Assembly: GCA_036226585.1 (NCBI GenBank)
Contig: CP108998.1
Coordinates: 133,495-197,494 of the forward strand
From: Streptomyces sp. NBC_00708
GTDB taxonomy: Bacteria; Actinomycetota; Actinomycetes; Streptomycetales; Streptomycetaceae
Reading direction: 5' to 3'
DNA: 64,000 nucleotides
Numbering within the stretch: position 1 is the stretch's first letter; the number at the start of each line of letters is the position of its first letter. Positions 8,901 to 15,399 of this stretch are shown piece after piece. Below the pieces are notes generated by a model. That model searched no databases. It worked only from the letters and a program-made list of their open reading frames with translations, and was not told the origin of the DNA. The translations under genes and the position numbers were made by a program.

Positions 8901-10247
8901 CACCAGCCGCCGTTCGCCGTCCGCGTCCGTGTGCACGGTCACCACCGCCTCGGCGACGCCGGGGTGCGCGGTGAGCGCGGACTCGATGGCGTGGAGTCCG
9001 GCGCGCAGACCGTGCACGGTGACGTGATCGTCCGCCCGGCCCGCGAACTCCAGCGCGCCGTCCGTCCGCAGCAGCACCCGGTCGCCGGTCCGCCACAGCC
9101 GCCCGCCGACTCCGGTGAACCGGTCCTCGACGAAGCGCCGGGCGGTCAGCTCCGGCCGGCCGAGGTAGCCGTCCGCGAGCGCGGGCCCGCCCAGCAGCAG
9201 TTCCCCGACGGTGCCCGGGTCGGCGGGCAGGCCGTGGGCGCCGACGACCACGGCGGCGGTGCCCCCGACGGGCCGGCCGTAGGGGATCGGGCCGTCCGGG
9301 TCCGCCGCCTCGCCGGTGATGTCGTGGCAGAGGGCGAACGCGCCCGTCTCCGCCGCCCCGTACACCTGGAGCAGCCGCCGGGGCGGCCCGGCCCGCAGGA
9401 CCCGCCGCACCTGGTGCGGGTCGCAGGTCCCGCCGCCGACGAGCAGCGCGCGCAGCGAGCCGAACGCGTCGGGGCGGTCGCGGACGATCCGGTGGAACCG
9501 GGCGGCCGGCAGCAGGGCGACGGTCACCCCGTGGTCGACGAGGGCGCGCCGCAGCCGCTCCGGGCCGGCGAAGGTGTCGAAGGACAGGACGGTCAGGCGG
9601 GCGCCGGCGGCCAGCGTCGCCCACGTCTCGAACGCGCTCGCGCCGGACGCGGGACTTGCGGCGTGGGCGACGACATCGTCCCGGCCGGGTCGGAAGGCGG
9701 CCCCGGACCGCACCAGTTCGGCCAGCGCCCGGTGCGACACGACGGCACCGGCGGGGGAGCCCTCGCCGGTGCGCGCGGTGTAGCAGATGTACGCGGGGTC
9801 GTCACCGGACACGGAAGGGGAAAGGGGGGCCGCGTGGGGCGGTTCATCGTCCGGTCCCGCCGCCTGCGGGCCGATGACGGCCGCCCCCAGGCCCGCGTAG
9901 TCGAGGGCGTCCGCCGGCTCCGCCAGGACGGTACGGGCCCCGCTGTCGCCCACGACGAACCGGCGGTGTGCGAGCGGATCGGCCGGGTCGAGTGCCACGT
10001 ACGCGGCCCCGGTCCGCAGGACGGCCAGCAGGGCCGTCACGAGCCGGGGTCCGGGACGCAGACTTGTCGCCACCCGGTCGCCCCGGCCGATGCCCCGGGC
10101 CGCGAGGAGCCGCGCCAGCCGGTCGGCGGCGCCGCTGAGCTCACGGTAGGTCAGGGAGACGTCGTCGCCGGGGTGTCCGGGAGCGTGGACGGCGATGGTG
10201 TCGGGGCGTGCGACGACCTGCTGCGCGATGAGACCGGAGATGGACAT
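5973..10247 (-). CDS. NRPS-like protein A-T-C-A with MbtH-like tail; catalytic motifs degenerate
   Basis: This 1424-residue protein contains the following in order. (1) An adenylation-like domain, residues ~1-550: the A3 loop is YTARTGEGSPAGAVVSH with no PKG, A5 is YGAAETG, A7 is LWRTGDR, and A10 reads DSEGHVDR where the family has NGKVDR, so the catalytic Lys is missing. (2) A carrier domain with intact GGHS serine near 593. (3) A condensation-like domain ~650-935 in which HHxxxDG reads LSLPADG. (4) A second, more decayed adenylation fold ~1000-1370 (A7 is MWRTGRAAR, no A10). (5) An MbtH-like end ~1375-1424 (RRALWPASATVPAGW). ATG 10247 has AAGGAG upstream. TTGCCA half-sites precede the gene. 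Only the carrier site looks chemically competent. Confidence 0.8.
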   Translation of the reverse strand: MSISGLIAQQVVARPDTIAVHAPGHPGDDVSLTYRELSGAADRLARLLAARGIGRGDRVATSLRPGPRLVTALLAVLRTGAAYVALDPADPLAHRRFVVGDSGARTVLAEPADALDYAGLGAAVIGPQAAGPDDEPPHAAPLSPSVSGDDPAYICYTARTGEGSPAGAVVSHRALAELVRSGAAFRPGRDDVVAHAASPASGASAFETWATLAAGARLTVLSFDTFAGPERLRRALVDHGVTVALLPAARFHRIVRDRPDAFGSLRALLVGGGTCDPHQVRRVLRAGPPRRLLQVYGAAETGAFALCHDITGEAADPDGPIPYGRPVGGTAAVVVGAHGLPADPGTVGELLLGGPALADGYLGRPELTARRFVEDRFTGVGGRLWRTGDRVLLRTDGALEFAGRADDHVTVHGLRAGLHAIESALTAHPGVAEAVVTVHTDADGERRLVGHVVPGGEAGDSEADGLAAAGRPHTGGSVHAAGTAHAGAGVAVGAALAPSPAVPLETALRAHLHQHLPDGLVPSSLVLHRELPLDSEGHVDRAALPAPGPVADAVAGTPPGTPVQEIVRDLFAEVLGLPRRLIDADCDFFRVGGHSLAAVRLLDRVRETLGTGPVGPGALHAAPTPAALAALLGEGPAAAIGPGASGSAGTDSVVLAFRLRGPLDVRVLDESLAVLGRRHTVLRNSRIGTAGTRLRSVAPDDHLLELSLPADGVDLWSQLPLAADLARVHRELAAGGSPSPVRDLVRYAPRSPYGDTAPTPLPGAGPQVFGTAPGRLEADLDEALHARLTRFAAARGATVFMVVHAALTAVLGQLGADGEITVAAPVPARDHPSLRGAVGAYGRVLALSVDASDDPAFDELVRRARERDLAAYRSADAPLAQAGGVALTVLQEATEAQFAAGALTVQPERAGLPLPATDVGFTLTERQSRAGAPAGIALTTTYRRETVGETVAATLTGRLTALLAAALDRPDAALSTLLPAGRPVVRGGVWEGGHRHTLPVTTVADLFAERVRRAPAAVALSGAIGVAAASGTGDGAPVSVMDYAELDSRSDLLAHALVTHGAGPGTTVVTALSSPTGFAVAALAVAKTGAACVPVDPSRKLPRSVRPAVMLLDETADLLLGQVPGAVRLVRDESADLLPADGRWPLRDSDRTRPLCADDPVLWALGAPGATVVGAGPVVAATLAEPVDAAWLVRGYPDADATIGLLGALVRGVRVHVPDVSLRHAVPQELLRWLREREARTLLGGSDEVLVALVALAREEGMSLLTSGGWAEGHLVVEHRGTGAARPAPGYRAYVLDAGLRPVAPGAVGALYVAGAGVALGYADAPAATGERFLPDPFGGPDTTARMWRTGRAARLDEHGNLTVLEGPAPDDPFADTPSTFVVVDDGAGRRALWPASATVPAGWSEIHAESRYELCLDHLDELP
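5976..6125 (-). other. MbtH-like module at the C-terminus of the NRPS-like protein
   Basis: The last ~50 codons read FVVVDDGAGRRALWPASATV, then PAGW and a final ELCLDHLDELP. This follows the MbtH pattern F-x-V-x-x-N/D-D-x-G-x-x-S-L-W-P-x(5)-P-x-G-W, then a C-terminal Leu. The usual closing WTDxRP is absent. MbtH proteins normally are free ~70-residue activators of adenylation domains; here one is covalently attached behind a degenerate A domain. Confidence 0.6.
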
Positions 10248-10280
10248 CGTGGCGAGCTCCTTCGACAGCGGCTTCCGCCG

Positions 10281-10308
10281 TGGCAAGACATTGCCAGGAC
10301 GTTGGCAG
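10281..10308 (-). promoter_or_regulatory. TTGCCA-type operator of the NRPS-like gene
   Basis: A perfect 6-bp inverted repeat TGGCAA-GACA-TTGCCA is followed by a third half-site, TTGGCAG, 34-60 bases upstream of the NRPS-like start codon. The same half-sites occur before the DIGWP peptide gene and the aminotransferase-like gene, implying common control. Confidence 0.6.
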
Positions 10309-10574
10309 AAGGGCCTTGAAGGTTTCTCCGAACCGGCTGGAGCCCCGCCTTAGCCGCAGGTGGGGGCGGGCCGTCCGGGGGCGTGGACGCCCCCGGACGT
10401 TGCCAGGACGCGGCACGGGAGTGCGGCCGGGAACGTTCGCCGGCGACCGCTCCAGCGGTTCTGGGGCGATGCTCCGGCCGTGTACGACAACGTCGTCGAT
10501 GCGACACACGGGTCGAGATCGACCGGAGGCTCCCCCTCCGCAGCCCGTCCGGTCCTGCCCGGACGGGCTGCTGC

Positions 10575-10604
10575 CGTGCGGGCCGCCCCGGGGCGGCCCG
10601 CACG
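10575..10604 (-). terminator. Strong hairpin after the ECF41 sigma gene
   Basis: A 30-bp perfect palindrome (arms CGTGCGGGCCGCCCC and its complement, no loop) lies 7 bases past the stop of the ECF41 gene at 10611. Confidence 0.75.
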
Positions 10605-10610
10605 TACGGG

Positions 10611-11573
10611 CTACCGCGCCCCGACGTCGTACGCGACCCCCTCCGCGACCGCCCGCAGCTTGTCCGGGTTGGCCACGTTGTGGATCGCGGTGATGCGCCC
10701 GTCCGCGTCGAAGTCGAACGTCACGGTGGCGATCACGCGGTCCGGCCCGCTGAACACCAGGCCCGGACCGCCGTTGATCTCCGCGAGTCCGGCCTTCATG
10801 TCCGCCGGCTCGACGCCCTGGTAGGCGACCGTGCCGATGGCCGAGAACCAGGCGGCCACCGTCGCCGCGCCGGTCACCGGGCGCAGGGCCTGGCGGACCT
10901 TGCCGCCGCCGTCGGTCCACAGGGTGACGTCCGGGGAGAGCAGTTCGAGGAGCGCGTTGACGTCACCGCCGGTCGCGGCAGCGAAGAAACGTTCCGTCGC
11001 CGCGCGCTGCGCCGACCGGCCGGCCTCGAAGCGCGGCCGGCGGGCCCGTACGTGCTCACGGGCGCGGTGCGCCGCCTGCCGTACGGCGGGCTCGGACCGC
11101 TCCACCGCCTCGGCGATCTCGGCGTGGCTGAAGGCGAACACCTCCTTCAGCACGAACACCGCGCGCTCCAGCGGGCTGAGCGTTTCGAGGACCACCAGCA
11201 TGGCCATCGACACCGACTCGGCGCCCAGGGCGGCCGACTCGGTGTCCTGGACGACGGCCTCGGGGGCGCCGGTGCCGGTCAGGATGGGTTCCGGCAGCCA
11301 CGGCCCCACGTACGTCTCCCGCTTGTACCGGGCGGACCGCAGCCGCTCCAGCGCCAGGTTCGACACGATCCGGGTCAGATACGCCTTGGGATCGGCCACC
11401 TTCGAACGGTCCGCGGCGGACCACTTGAGCCAGGCGTCCTGCACGGCGTCCTCGGCGTCGGCTGCGGTGCCGAGCAGGCGGTACGCGACGGAGAACAGCA
11501 GCCGCCGGTACTCCAGGAAGACCTGCTGGCCGGGATGGGCGGGACGGCCTGCGTCGTCGTGCGGGTTGCTCAT
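10611..11573 (-). CDS. ECF41-family RNA polymerase sigma factor (SigJ-like)
   Basis: The 320-residue protein has sigma region 2 (YRRLLFSVAYRLLG, DAEDAVQDAWLKW), region 4 (FSHAEIAEAVERSEPAVRQ) and, in place of a separate anti-sigma factor, a ~120-residue SnoaL-like C-terminal domain. That domain carries the two ECF41 hallmarks: the DGGGK motif (LWTDGGGKVRQAL) and the NPDKL motif near the end. In ECF41 proteins it modulates sigma activity in cis. ATG 11573 follows GAGGGG; an upstream in-frame ATG is less well placed. The flavin oxidoreductase gene lies 30 bases upstream in the same operon, the usual ECF41 arrangement (sigma next to an oxidoreductase, which is often its target). Confidence 0.93.
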   Translation of the reverse strand: MSNPHDDAGRPAHPGQQVFLEYRRLLFSVAYRLLGTAADAEDAVQDAWLKWSAADRSKVADPKAYLTRIVSNLALERLRSARYKRETYVGPWLPEPILTGTGAPEAVVQDTESAALGAESVSMAMLVVLETLSPLERAVFVLKEVFAFSHAEIAEAVERSEPAVRQAAHRAREHVRARRPRFEAGRSAQRAATERFFAAATGGDVNALLELLSPDVTLWTDGGGKVRQALRPVTGAATVAAWFSAIGTVAYQGVEPADMKAGLAEINGGPGLVFSGPDRVIATVTFDFDADGRITAIHNVANPDKLRAVAEGVAYDVGAR

Positions 11574-11603
11574 TTGTCCCCTCGGACACATCGGGTGCGG
11601 GTA

Positions 11604-12809
11604 CTAACGGGTGAAGCGGCCGCCCCGGGGCCAGAACGCGCCCGAGGCGGGCATCTTCTTCATCCGGCCGTACGTCGGCCAGGGCGAAGCCGTCACGGTC
11701 TCCTTGTACCGGACGGCCATCGGCCCCACCAGGCAGATTCGGCGGGGGCTGTCGTCGGGCCGGGTGAACTGCACGACCGCGTCGCCCCGGCCCAGGCTCA
11801 CCGGCGTGTGGTAGTAGCCGAACCGGAACGGCTTTGGCTCCTTGCCCCGGAGAGCCCGGCCGATCGACAGCGCGGCGTGTACCCCGGTCGGCATGCCGCC
11901 CTGGCAGGTGCCGTGCATGACCCCGTACCCCTGCTCGATCGCGGCCGCGTCCCCGATCGCGTACACCTCGGGGTGCGAAACGGAGCGCAGCGCCCGGTCG
12001 GTGACGACGCGTCCGTGCTCGTCCACCTCGAGTCCGGCCGCGGCGGCCAGCGGTGCGACCCGGGTGCCGCCCGTCCACAGGACCGCGTCGGCCGCGATGC
12101 TCGCCCCGTCCGCCAGCTCCACCGAACCGGCGAGAACCTTCACCACCTCGACGCCGCTGCGCACCTGGACGCCGAGGCGGTCGAGGGCGGCGCGCACATG
12201 GGCCGCGGCCCTGTCGTTCATGGTCGCGCCGGGCTCCTTGCCGCCCAGCAGCACCACGTCGAGGCGGGGGTACCGCTCGGCGATCTCCGCGGCCGACTCG
12301 ATCCCGGTGAGTCCGCTGCCGACGACGACCACCGTGCCGCCACCGCTCCCGTTGCCGAGGGTTTCCAGCCGCCCGGCGAGCAGTTCCGCGTCCTGGACGC
12401 CGCTCAGGGTGTAGGCGTGGTCGTCGGCCCCCGGCACCGCCGATGTGTCGGCGTGCCCGCCCAGCGCGTAGACCAGCGTGTCGTAGGGAAGGACGCGGTC
12501 GTCGTCGATCCGCACGGTCCTGGCCCCGGCGTCCACCGCCGTCACCCAGCCCCGCACGAAGTGCGCGCCCGTGCCCTCCAGCATCTCCGGGACGCTCATC
12601 GCGTCGGGCGTGCGGCCGGTGGCCGTCATATGCAGCCGCATCCGCTCGGTGAACCGCTCCTGGGCGTTCACCACGGTCACCCGCACCGTGTCGCGGTGCT
12701 TCCTGGTCCGGGCCGCCAGCTGGACGGCGGCGGCCATGCCCGCGTACCCGGCTCCCAGGATCACCACTCGGTGCGTGGCCGCCGTACGGGTCCTCTGCTG
12801 CGCGCTCAT
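11604..12809 (-). CDS. FAD-dependent NADH dehydrogenase/quinone oxidoreductase (type II-like)
   Basis: The 401-residue protein has an N-terminal FAD-binding Rossmann motif, VVILGAGYAGMAAAVQLA, and a second NAD(P)-binding GxGxxG-type segment, VVVVGSGLTGIESAAEI. It also has the conserved VYAIGDAAAI block that closes over FAD. It belongs to the COG1252 group, which passes electrons from NADH to quinone or related acceptors at the membrane; no membrane helix is seen, and the C-terminus (MKKMPASGAFWPRGG) may be an amphipathic anchor. Start ATG 12809 follows GGAAGGA. It lies 30 bases ahead of the ECF41 sigma gene, so the pair forms one transcript. Confidence 0.88.
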   Translation of the reverse strand: MSAQQRTRTAATHRVVILGAGYAGMAAAVQLAARTRKHRDTVRVTVVNAQERFTERMRLHMTATGRTPDAMSVPEMLEGTGAHFVRGWVTAVDAGARTVRIDDDRVLPYDTLVYALGGHADTSAVPGADDHAYTLSGVQDAELLAGRLETLGNGSGGGTVVVVGSGLTGIESAAEIAERYPRLDVVLLGGKEPGATMNDRAAAHVRAALDRLGVQVRSGVEVVKVLAGSVELADGASIAADAVLWTGGTRVAPLAAAAGLEVDEHGRVVTDRALRSVSHPEVYAIGDAAAIEQGYGVMHGTCQGGMPTGVHAALSIGRALRGKEPKPFRFGYYHTPVSLGRGDAVVQFTRPDDSPRRICLVGPMAVRYKETVTASPWPTYGRMKKMPASGAFWPRGGRFTR

Positions 12810-12932
12810 GATCGGGTCCTTCCTTCCTCACCGGCTGCTGACAACCAGGGGATGGAGGCGGACCCCTCGGATGTGACATGGCGCTTTTGTGACCTGAGTC
12901 ACCAGGGTGCGCCGGGGTGGCCGGACACGACC

Positions 12933-12969
12933 GAAGCCCCCGCGGCGCTCGGCGAGCGGCGGGGGCTTC
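12933..12969. terminator. Terminator hairpin after the carrier-protein gene
   Basis: An 11-bp stem, GAAGCCCCCGC paired with GCGGGGGCTTC, with a 15-base loop. It ends the peptide/carrier transcript on the minus strand, before the oxidoreductase operon begins. Confidence 0.75.
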
Positions 12970-12997
12970 TCGGGTCCTGCGGGGGCGGGGCGGCCCG

Positions 12998-13321
12998 TCA
13001 GGCGACGGCCCAGGGGGTACGCCCACGGGTGACGGTGTCCGACGACGGGTAGAGGCCGGCGTCCCAGGAAGGCTGGAGGGCGGCGGAGACGATGCCCCAG
13101 AGCTGCCCGGCGGTGAGGGTGTGCACGGGAACGACGACCTGGCCGGCGAGGCTGACCCCGTACGCCGCTTCGAGGGAGCTGACGATGCCGATGAGGGCCA
13201 TGGAGTCGAGCCCGTAGCTCTCCATCGGAACGTCGGCGTCGGGCGTCCTCTCCTTGCCCAGGCCGGGAAGGCCCTGCCGGAGAATCGCCTCGAACCTCGC
13301 GTTCCACGGTGTCTGTGCCAT
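12998..13321 (-). CDS. Free-standing acyl/peptidyl carrier protein
   Basis: The 107-residue protein is a carrier domain with the phosphopantetheine attachment motif YGLDSMALIGIV (Ser near residue 40) and a helix-4-like region ending in LWGIVSAAL. The C-terminal ~25 residues (LYPSSDTVTRGRTPWAVA) extend past the fold. It would hold an acyl or aminoacyl group as a thioester for transfer within the neighbouring pathway. Start ATG 13321 follows AAGGAAG. It lies 152 bases downstream of the DIGWP peptide gene on the same strand, with no terminator seen between, so co-transcription is likely. It is one of the few cluster components with an intact active site. Confidence 0.85.
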   Translation of the reverse strand: MAQTPWNARFEAILRQGLPGLGKERTPDADVPMESYGLDSMALIGIVSSLEAAYGVSLAGQVVVPVHTLTAGQLWGIVSAALQPSWDAGLYPSSDTVTRGRTPWAVA

Positions 13322-13473
13322 GGGGCGGACTTCCTTCCGGCTGCCGGGACTTCTGGCCGCGCGAGCCCGGATGTACGAGCCTGCGTGCGTACGTGCGTCA
13401 CGGTGCCGGGTTCCGCTCGAGCCGCCTTGGACGGGCACTCGTGCGGTGGCGGTGCGGGCGGTGCGGGGTGCGG

Positions 13474-13734
13474 TCAGGCGACGGGAGCGGCCGGCCAGCC
13501 GATGTCGCCCTGCGGGGCGGACGGCCAGCCGATGTCGCCCTGGGGAGCGGTCGGCCAGCCGATGTCGCCCTGCGGGGCCACGGGCCAGCCGATGTCCTTG
13601 GCGGAGACCTGCGTCGTGCCGCCGGTGAGCGGCCAGCCGATGTCCCGGCCGTCGGCGGCGCTGATGCCGGCGCTGGTGAGGACGGCGGCGGCGACGGCGG
13701 CGGTGCTGACGAGGACGCGGGCGATGTTCTTCAT
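13474..13734 (-). CDS. Secreted repeat peptide with five DIGWP units
   Basis: The 86-residue product begins with a Sec signal peptide (MKNIARVLVSTAAVAAAVLT, likely cleaved near residue 27). The mature part consists of DIGWP units: one at 31-35, one at 47-51, then three more at exact 10-residue spacing, with the linker APQG between (DIGWPVAPQG, DIGWPTAPQG, DIGWPSAPQG, DIGWPAAPVA). The hypervariable linker position is V/T/S/A. Start ATG 13734 follows AAGGAG at 7 bases. Repeated short cores behind a leader are known in multi-core RiPP precursors and in exported signal peptides. Which applies here is not known, and no canonical RiPP maturase is nearby. TTGCCA operators lie 37-66 bases upstream. 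Confidence 0.85.
   Translation of the reverse strand: MKNIARVLVSTAAVAAAVLTSAGISAADGRDIGWPLTGGTTQVSAKDIGWPVAPQGDIGWPTAPQGDIGWPSAPQGDIGWPAAPVA
13493..13602. repeat. 30-bp tandem repeats encoding DIGWPxAPQG
   Basis: GGCCAGCCGATGTCG recurs at 13493, 13523, 13553 and 13583 with a 30-bp period, with only a few differences between copies, mostly in the linker. High nucleotide identity suggests recent unit expansion. Confidence 0.9.
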
Positions 13735-13770
13735 GGCTGGTCTCCTTTGTGACAAGTTCTTCGTGCCGCG

Positions 13771-13800
13771 TTGGCAACTTCTTGCCTGAAGATTGGCAAC
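13771..13800 (-). promoter_or_regulatory. TTGCCA-type operator of the DIGWP peptide gene
   Basis: Two direct copies of TTGGCAAC, at 13771 and 13793, are 22 bp apart (two helical turns) with a TTGCC between them. They lie 37-66 bases upstream of the peptide start codon on the opposite strand. Confidence 0.6.
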
Positions 13801-14043
13801 ACCTCCTAGGAATTCGCTCGCAATTCCCTCGGGAATGGGTGGAGCAAAGAGGAGGAACAGGCCCGCGAGGTCCTGTCCCCGAGCGGTTCACGTTCGTACG
13901 TACCGTCCTGATCTGCGATGACGTGCCGTACTGCGCGTTCTTCCGGCGCTTGGCAAACCCTGGAGAAGCGAGCCAGGAAATCTCGGAACCGGGGCCAGAG
14001 GAAGAGGGGCGGCCCGCTGCACTCGAGTATCGCTGGAGCGGGC

Positions 14044-14095
14044 GTTGCCAAATTCTCCGAACGCCGGGCAACATATTGCCAGAGGTCAGGCAATG
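14044..14095 (+). promoter_or_regulatory. TTGCCA-type operator of the aminotransferase-like gene
   Basis: GTTGCCAA (14044), GGGCAAC (14066), ATTGCCAG (14075) and GGCAATG (14089) form alternating half-sites 41-92 bases upstream of the ATG at 14136. Confidence 0.6.
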
Positions 14096-14135
14096 ACTTG
14101 TCAAGGTTCCCCGACAACGGGGGGAGGACCCGGAA

Positions 14136-15359
14136 ATGAATGTGCAGACGCCCCAGGTCGAACGAACGGTCCGTCTCGACGCGGCCACCGCAGGCCACAC
14201 ACCGGCCGCGGTGCGCGCCGTCGTCACGGAGTTGCTGCGCAGGGAGGACGAGTACGGGACGCACGAACTGGAGGAGTACGTCGAGGACATCGTGCACACC
14301 GAGGTCCCCGCACGCCTCGGCGCCCTGCTCTCCGTGCCCGCCACCGGCACCACGACCCTCGTGACGGGCGGGGCCGACGCCTTCCGGGAGACGCTCGACC
14401 GGCTGCCCGTCGGCCCGGCCGACCGGATCTGGACGACGCCGTACGAGGACGTCGCCCGCCTCACCGCGCTGTTCGCGCTGCGCGACCGCACCCGCTGCCG
14501 CCTCGACGTCGTCCCGCTGGACGCGCACGGCGACCTGGACCTGGAGTGGATGGCGGCGCACATCGACGAGGACGTGGCCCTGGTCAGCGTGGCCCACGTC
14601 CCGGCCGGCTGCGGCATCGTCAACCCGGTCGAGGAGATCGGCCGCCTCCTCGCCCCGCACCGCGCCCTGTACGCGGTCGACGTCTCGTACGCCGTGGGCC
14701 AGCTGCCCGTGAACGCGGCGCGCATCGGCGCCGACCTGCTCACCGGGGACGCCTGGCGCTTCCTCGGCGGGCCCGTCGACGTCGGCTTCGCCTGCACCAC
14801 TCCCCGCCTGCGGTCCGCGCTCACCGATCCTGGCCCGGCGCGCTACGGCCAGGAGCCGCCCCGGACGCCGCACAGCGCGTCCGTCGCCGGCCTGAACACC
14901 GCGCTCCTCCTGCACGAGAAGGAGGCTTCGGCCGCGCCGCGCCAGGACCTCTACCCGCAGCTGCGCGACGCCGTCGGCCGGGTCCCCGGCACCGAGCTGA
15001 TCGCCCCGGGCCGCGTCCAGTCCGCCGTCCTCGCCTTCCGCCACGACGAGCTGACGGCAGCTCAGCTCCGCCGCGAGCTGCGCGCGCGGGGGATCGTCCT
15101 GCGCAAGACGGTCGCCCAGGAGATGCCGCTCCACCTGCCCGGACGGGGCATCACCACCGCCCTGCACGCCTCCATGGGCCACGACATCACGGCTCAGGAC
15201 ATCGCCCGTCTCGCGCAGGCCCTGGATGCGATCGTGAGCGCCCACCGCCCCACCGAGGTGGTCCTCCCGCGCGCCGTGGGCGGCTCCCTCGCCCCCGTGA
15301 CCGCTGCCCAGAGCCGTCCCCTGCGCGGCACCCGGGGCCACCTGACGCTGCTGCGCTGA
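14136..15359 (+). CDS. Class-V aminotransferase-like protein with the PLP lysine replaced
   Basis: The 407-residue protein has the fold-type I class V layout. TLVTGGADAF is the cofactor-phosphate region, SVAHVPAGCGIVNPVEEI is the segment whose His stacks on PLP, and LYAVDVSYAVGQLPVN supplies the Asp that contacts the pyridine nitrogen. The Schiff-base segment, normally GxxHKWLxGPxGxGF, reads GDAWRFLGGPVDVGF: Arg occupies the place of the catalytic Lys. If correct, the protein cannot form an internal aldimine in the usual way and may be a scaffold, a binding protein, or an enzyme using another mechanism. ATG 14136 follows GGGGAGGA. It is divergent from the DIGWP peptide gene with shared TTGCCA elements. 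Confidence 0.8.
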   Translation: MNVQTPQVERTVRLDAATAGHTPAAVRAVVTELLRREDEYGTHELEEYVEDIVHTEVPARLGALLSVPATGTTTLVTGGADAFRETLDRLPVGPADRIWTTPYEDVARLTALFALRDRTRCRLDVVPLDAHGDLDLEWMAAHIDEDVALVSVAHVPAGCGIVNPVEEIGRLLAPHRALYAVDVSYAVGQLPVNAARIGADLLTGDAWRFLGGPVDVGFACTTPRLRSALTDPGPARYGQEPPRTPHSASVAGLNTALLLHEKEASAAPRQDLYPQLRDAVGRVPGTELIAPGRVQSAVLAFRHDELTAAQLRRELRARGIVLRKTVAQEMPLHLPGRGITTALHASMGHDITAQDIARLAQALDAIVSAHRPTEVVLPRAVGGSLAPVTAAQSRPLRGTRGHLTLLR

Positions 15360-15379
15360 ACCCCCTGGCGCTGTCACTG

Positions 15380-15398
15380 TAACCACTTATAGTGGTTA
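15380..15398 (+). promoter_or_regulatory. Palindromic operator overlapping a leaderless promoter
   Basis: TAACCACTTATAGTGGTTA is a perfect inverted repeat (8-bp arms, 3-bp centre) ending 1 base before the ATG at 15400. It contains TATAGT, which as a -10 box would put the transcription start at or next to the ATG. Confidence 0.75.
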
Positions 15399-15399
15399 C

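Larger units (their letters stand above)
10248..10610. other. Intergenic region before the NRPS-like gene (363 bp)
   Basis: No credible gene is visible. The right part holds the promoter/operator of the NRPS-like gene: the inverted repeat TGGCAA-N4-TTGCCA at 10281-10296 with a further TTGGCAG at 10302-10308, and another TTGCCAG at 10400. The left part toward 10611 holds the terminator of the ECF41 operon. The decamer TTCTCCGAAC at 10324 recurs at 14053 before the aminotransferase-like gene. Confidence 0.6.
13735..14135. other. Divergent regulatory region between the peptide and aminotransferase-like genes
   Basis: This 401-bp stretch has no convincing gene. It holds TTGCCA/TGGCAA half-sites at 13771-13800 (for the peptide gene), a lone one at 13949-13957 and a group at 14044-14095 (for the aminotransferase-like gene). 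An inverted repeat GGAATT-N7-AATTCC lies at 13809-13827. It is less GC-rich than its surroundings. Confidence 0.6.

Noticed and set aside
8466-10319. A 617-codon plus-strand frame opposite the NRPS-like gene
   Set aside because: Low-complexity Gly/Arg/Val product with no domain; the minus strand has clear NRPS motifs.
13493-13602. CRISPR-like array
   Set aside because: The 30-bp units are coding tandem repeats without unique spacers.
12998-14824. A 608-codon fusion reading of carrier protein plus upstream sequence
   Set aside because: The carrier gene has its own ATG and ribosome-binding site at 13321; the upstream part overlaps the peptide gene in another frame and is not protein-like.
13806-15386. 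A 526-codon minus-strand frame opposite the aminotransferase-like gene
   Set aside because: Shadow frame; it would also cover the divergent regulatory region.
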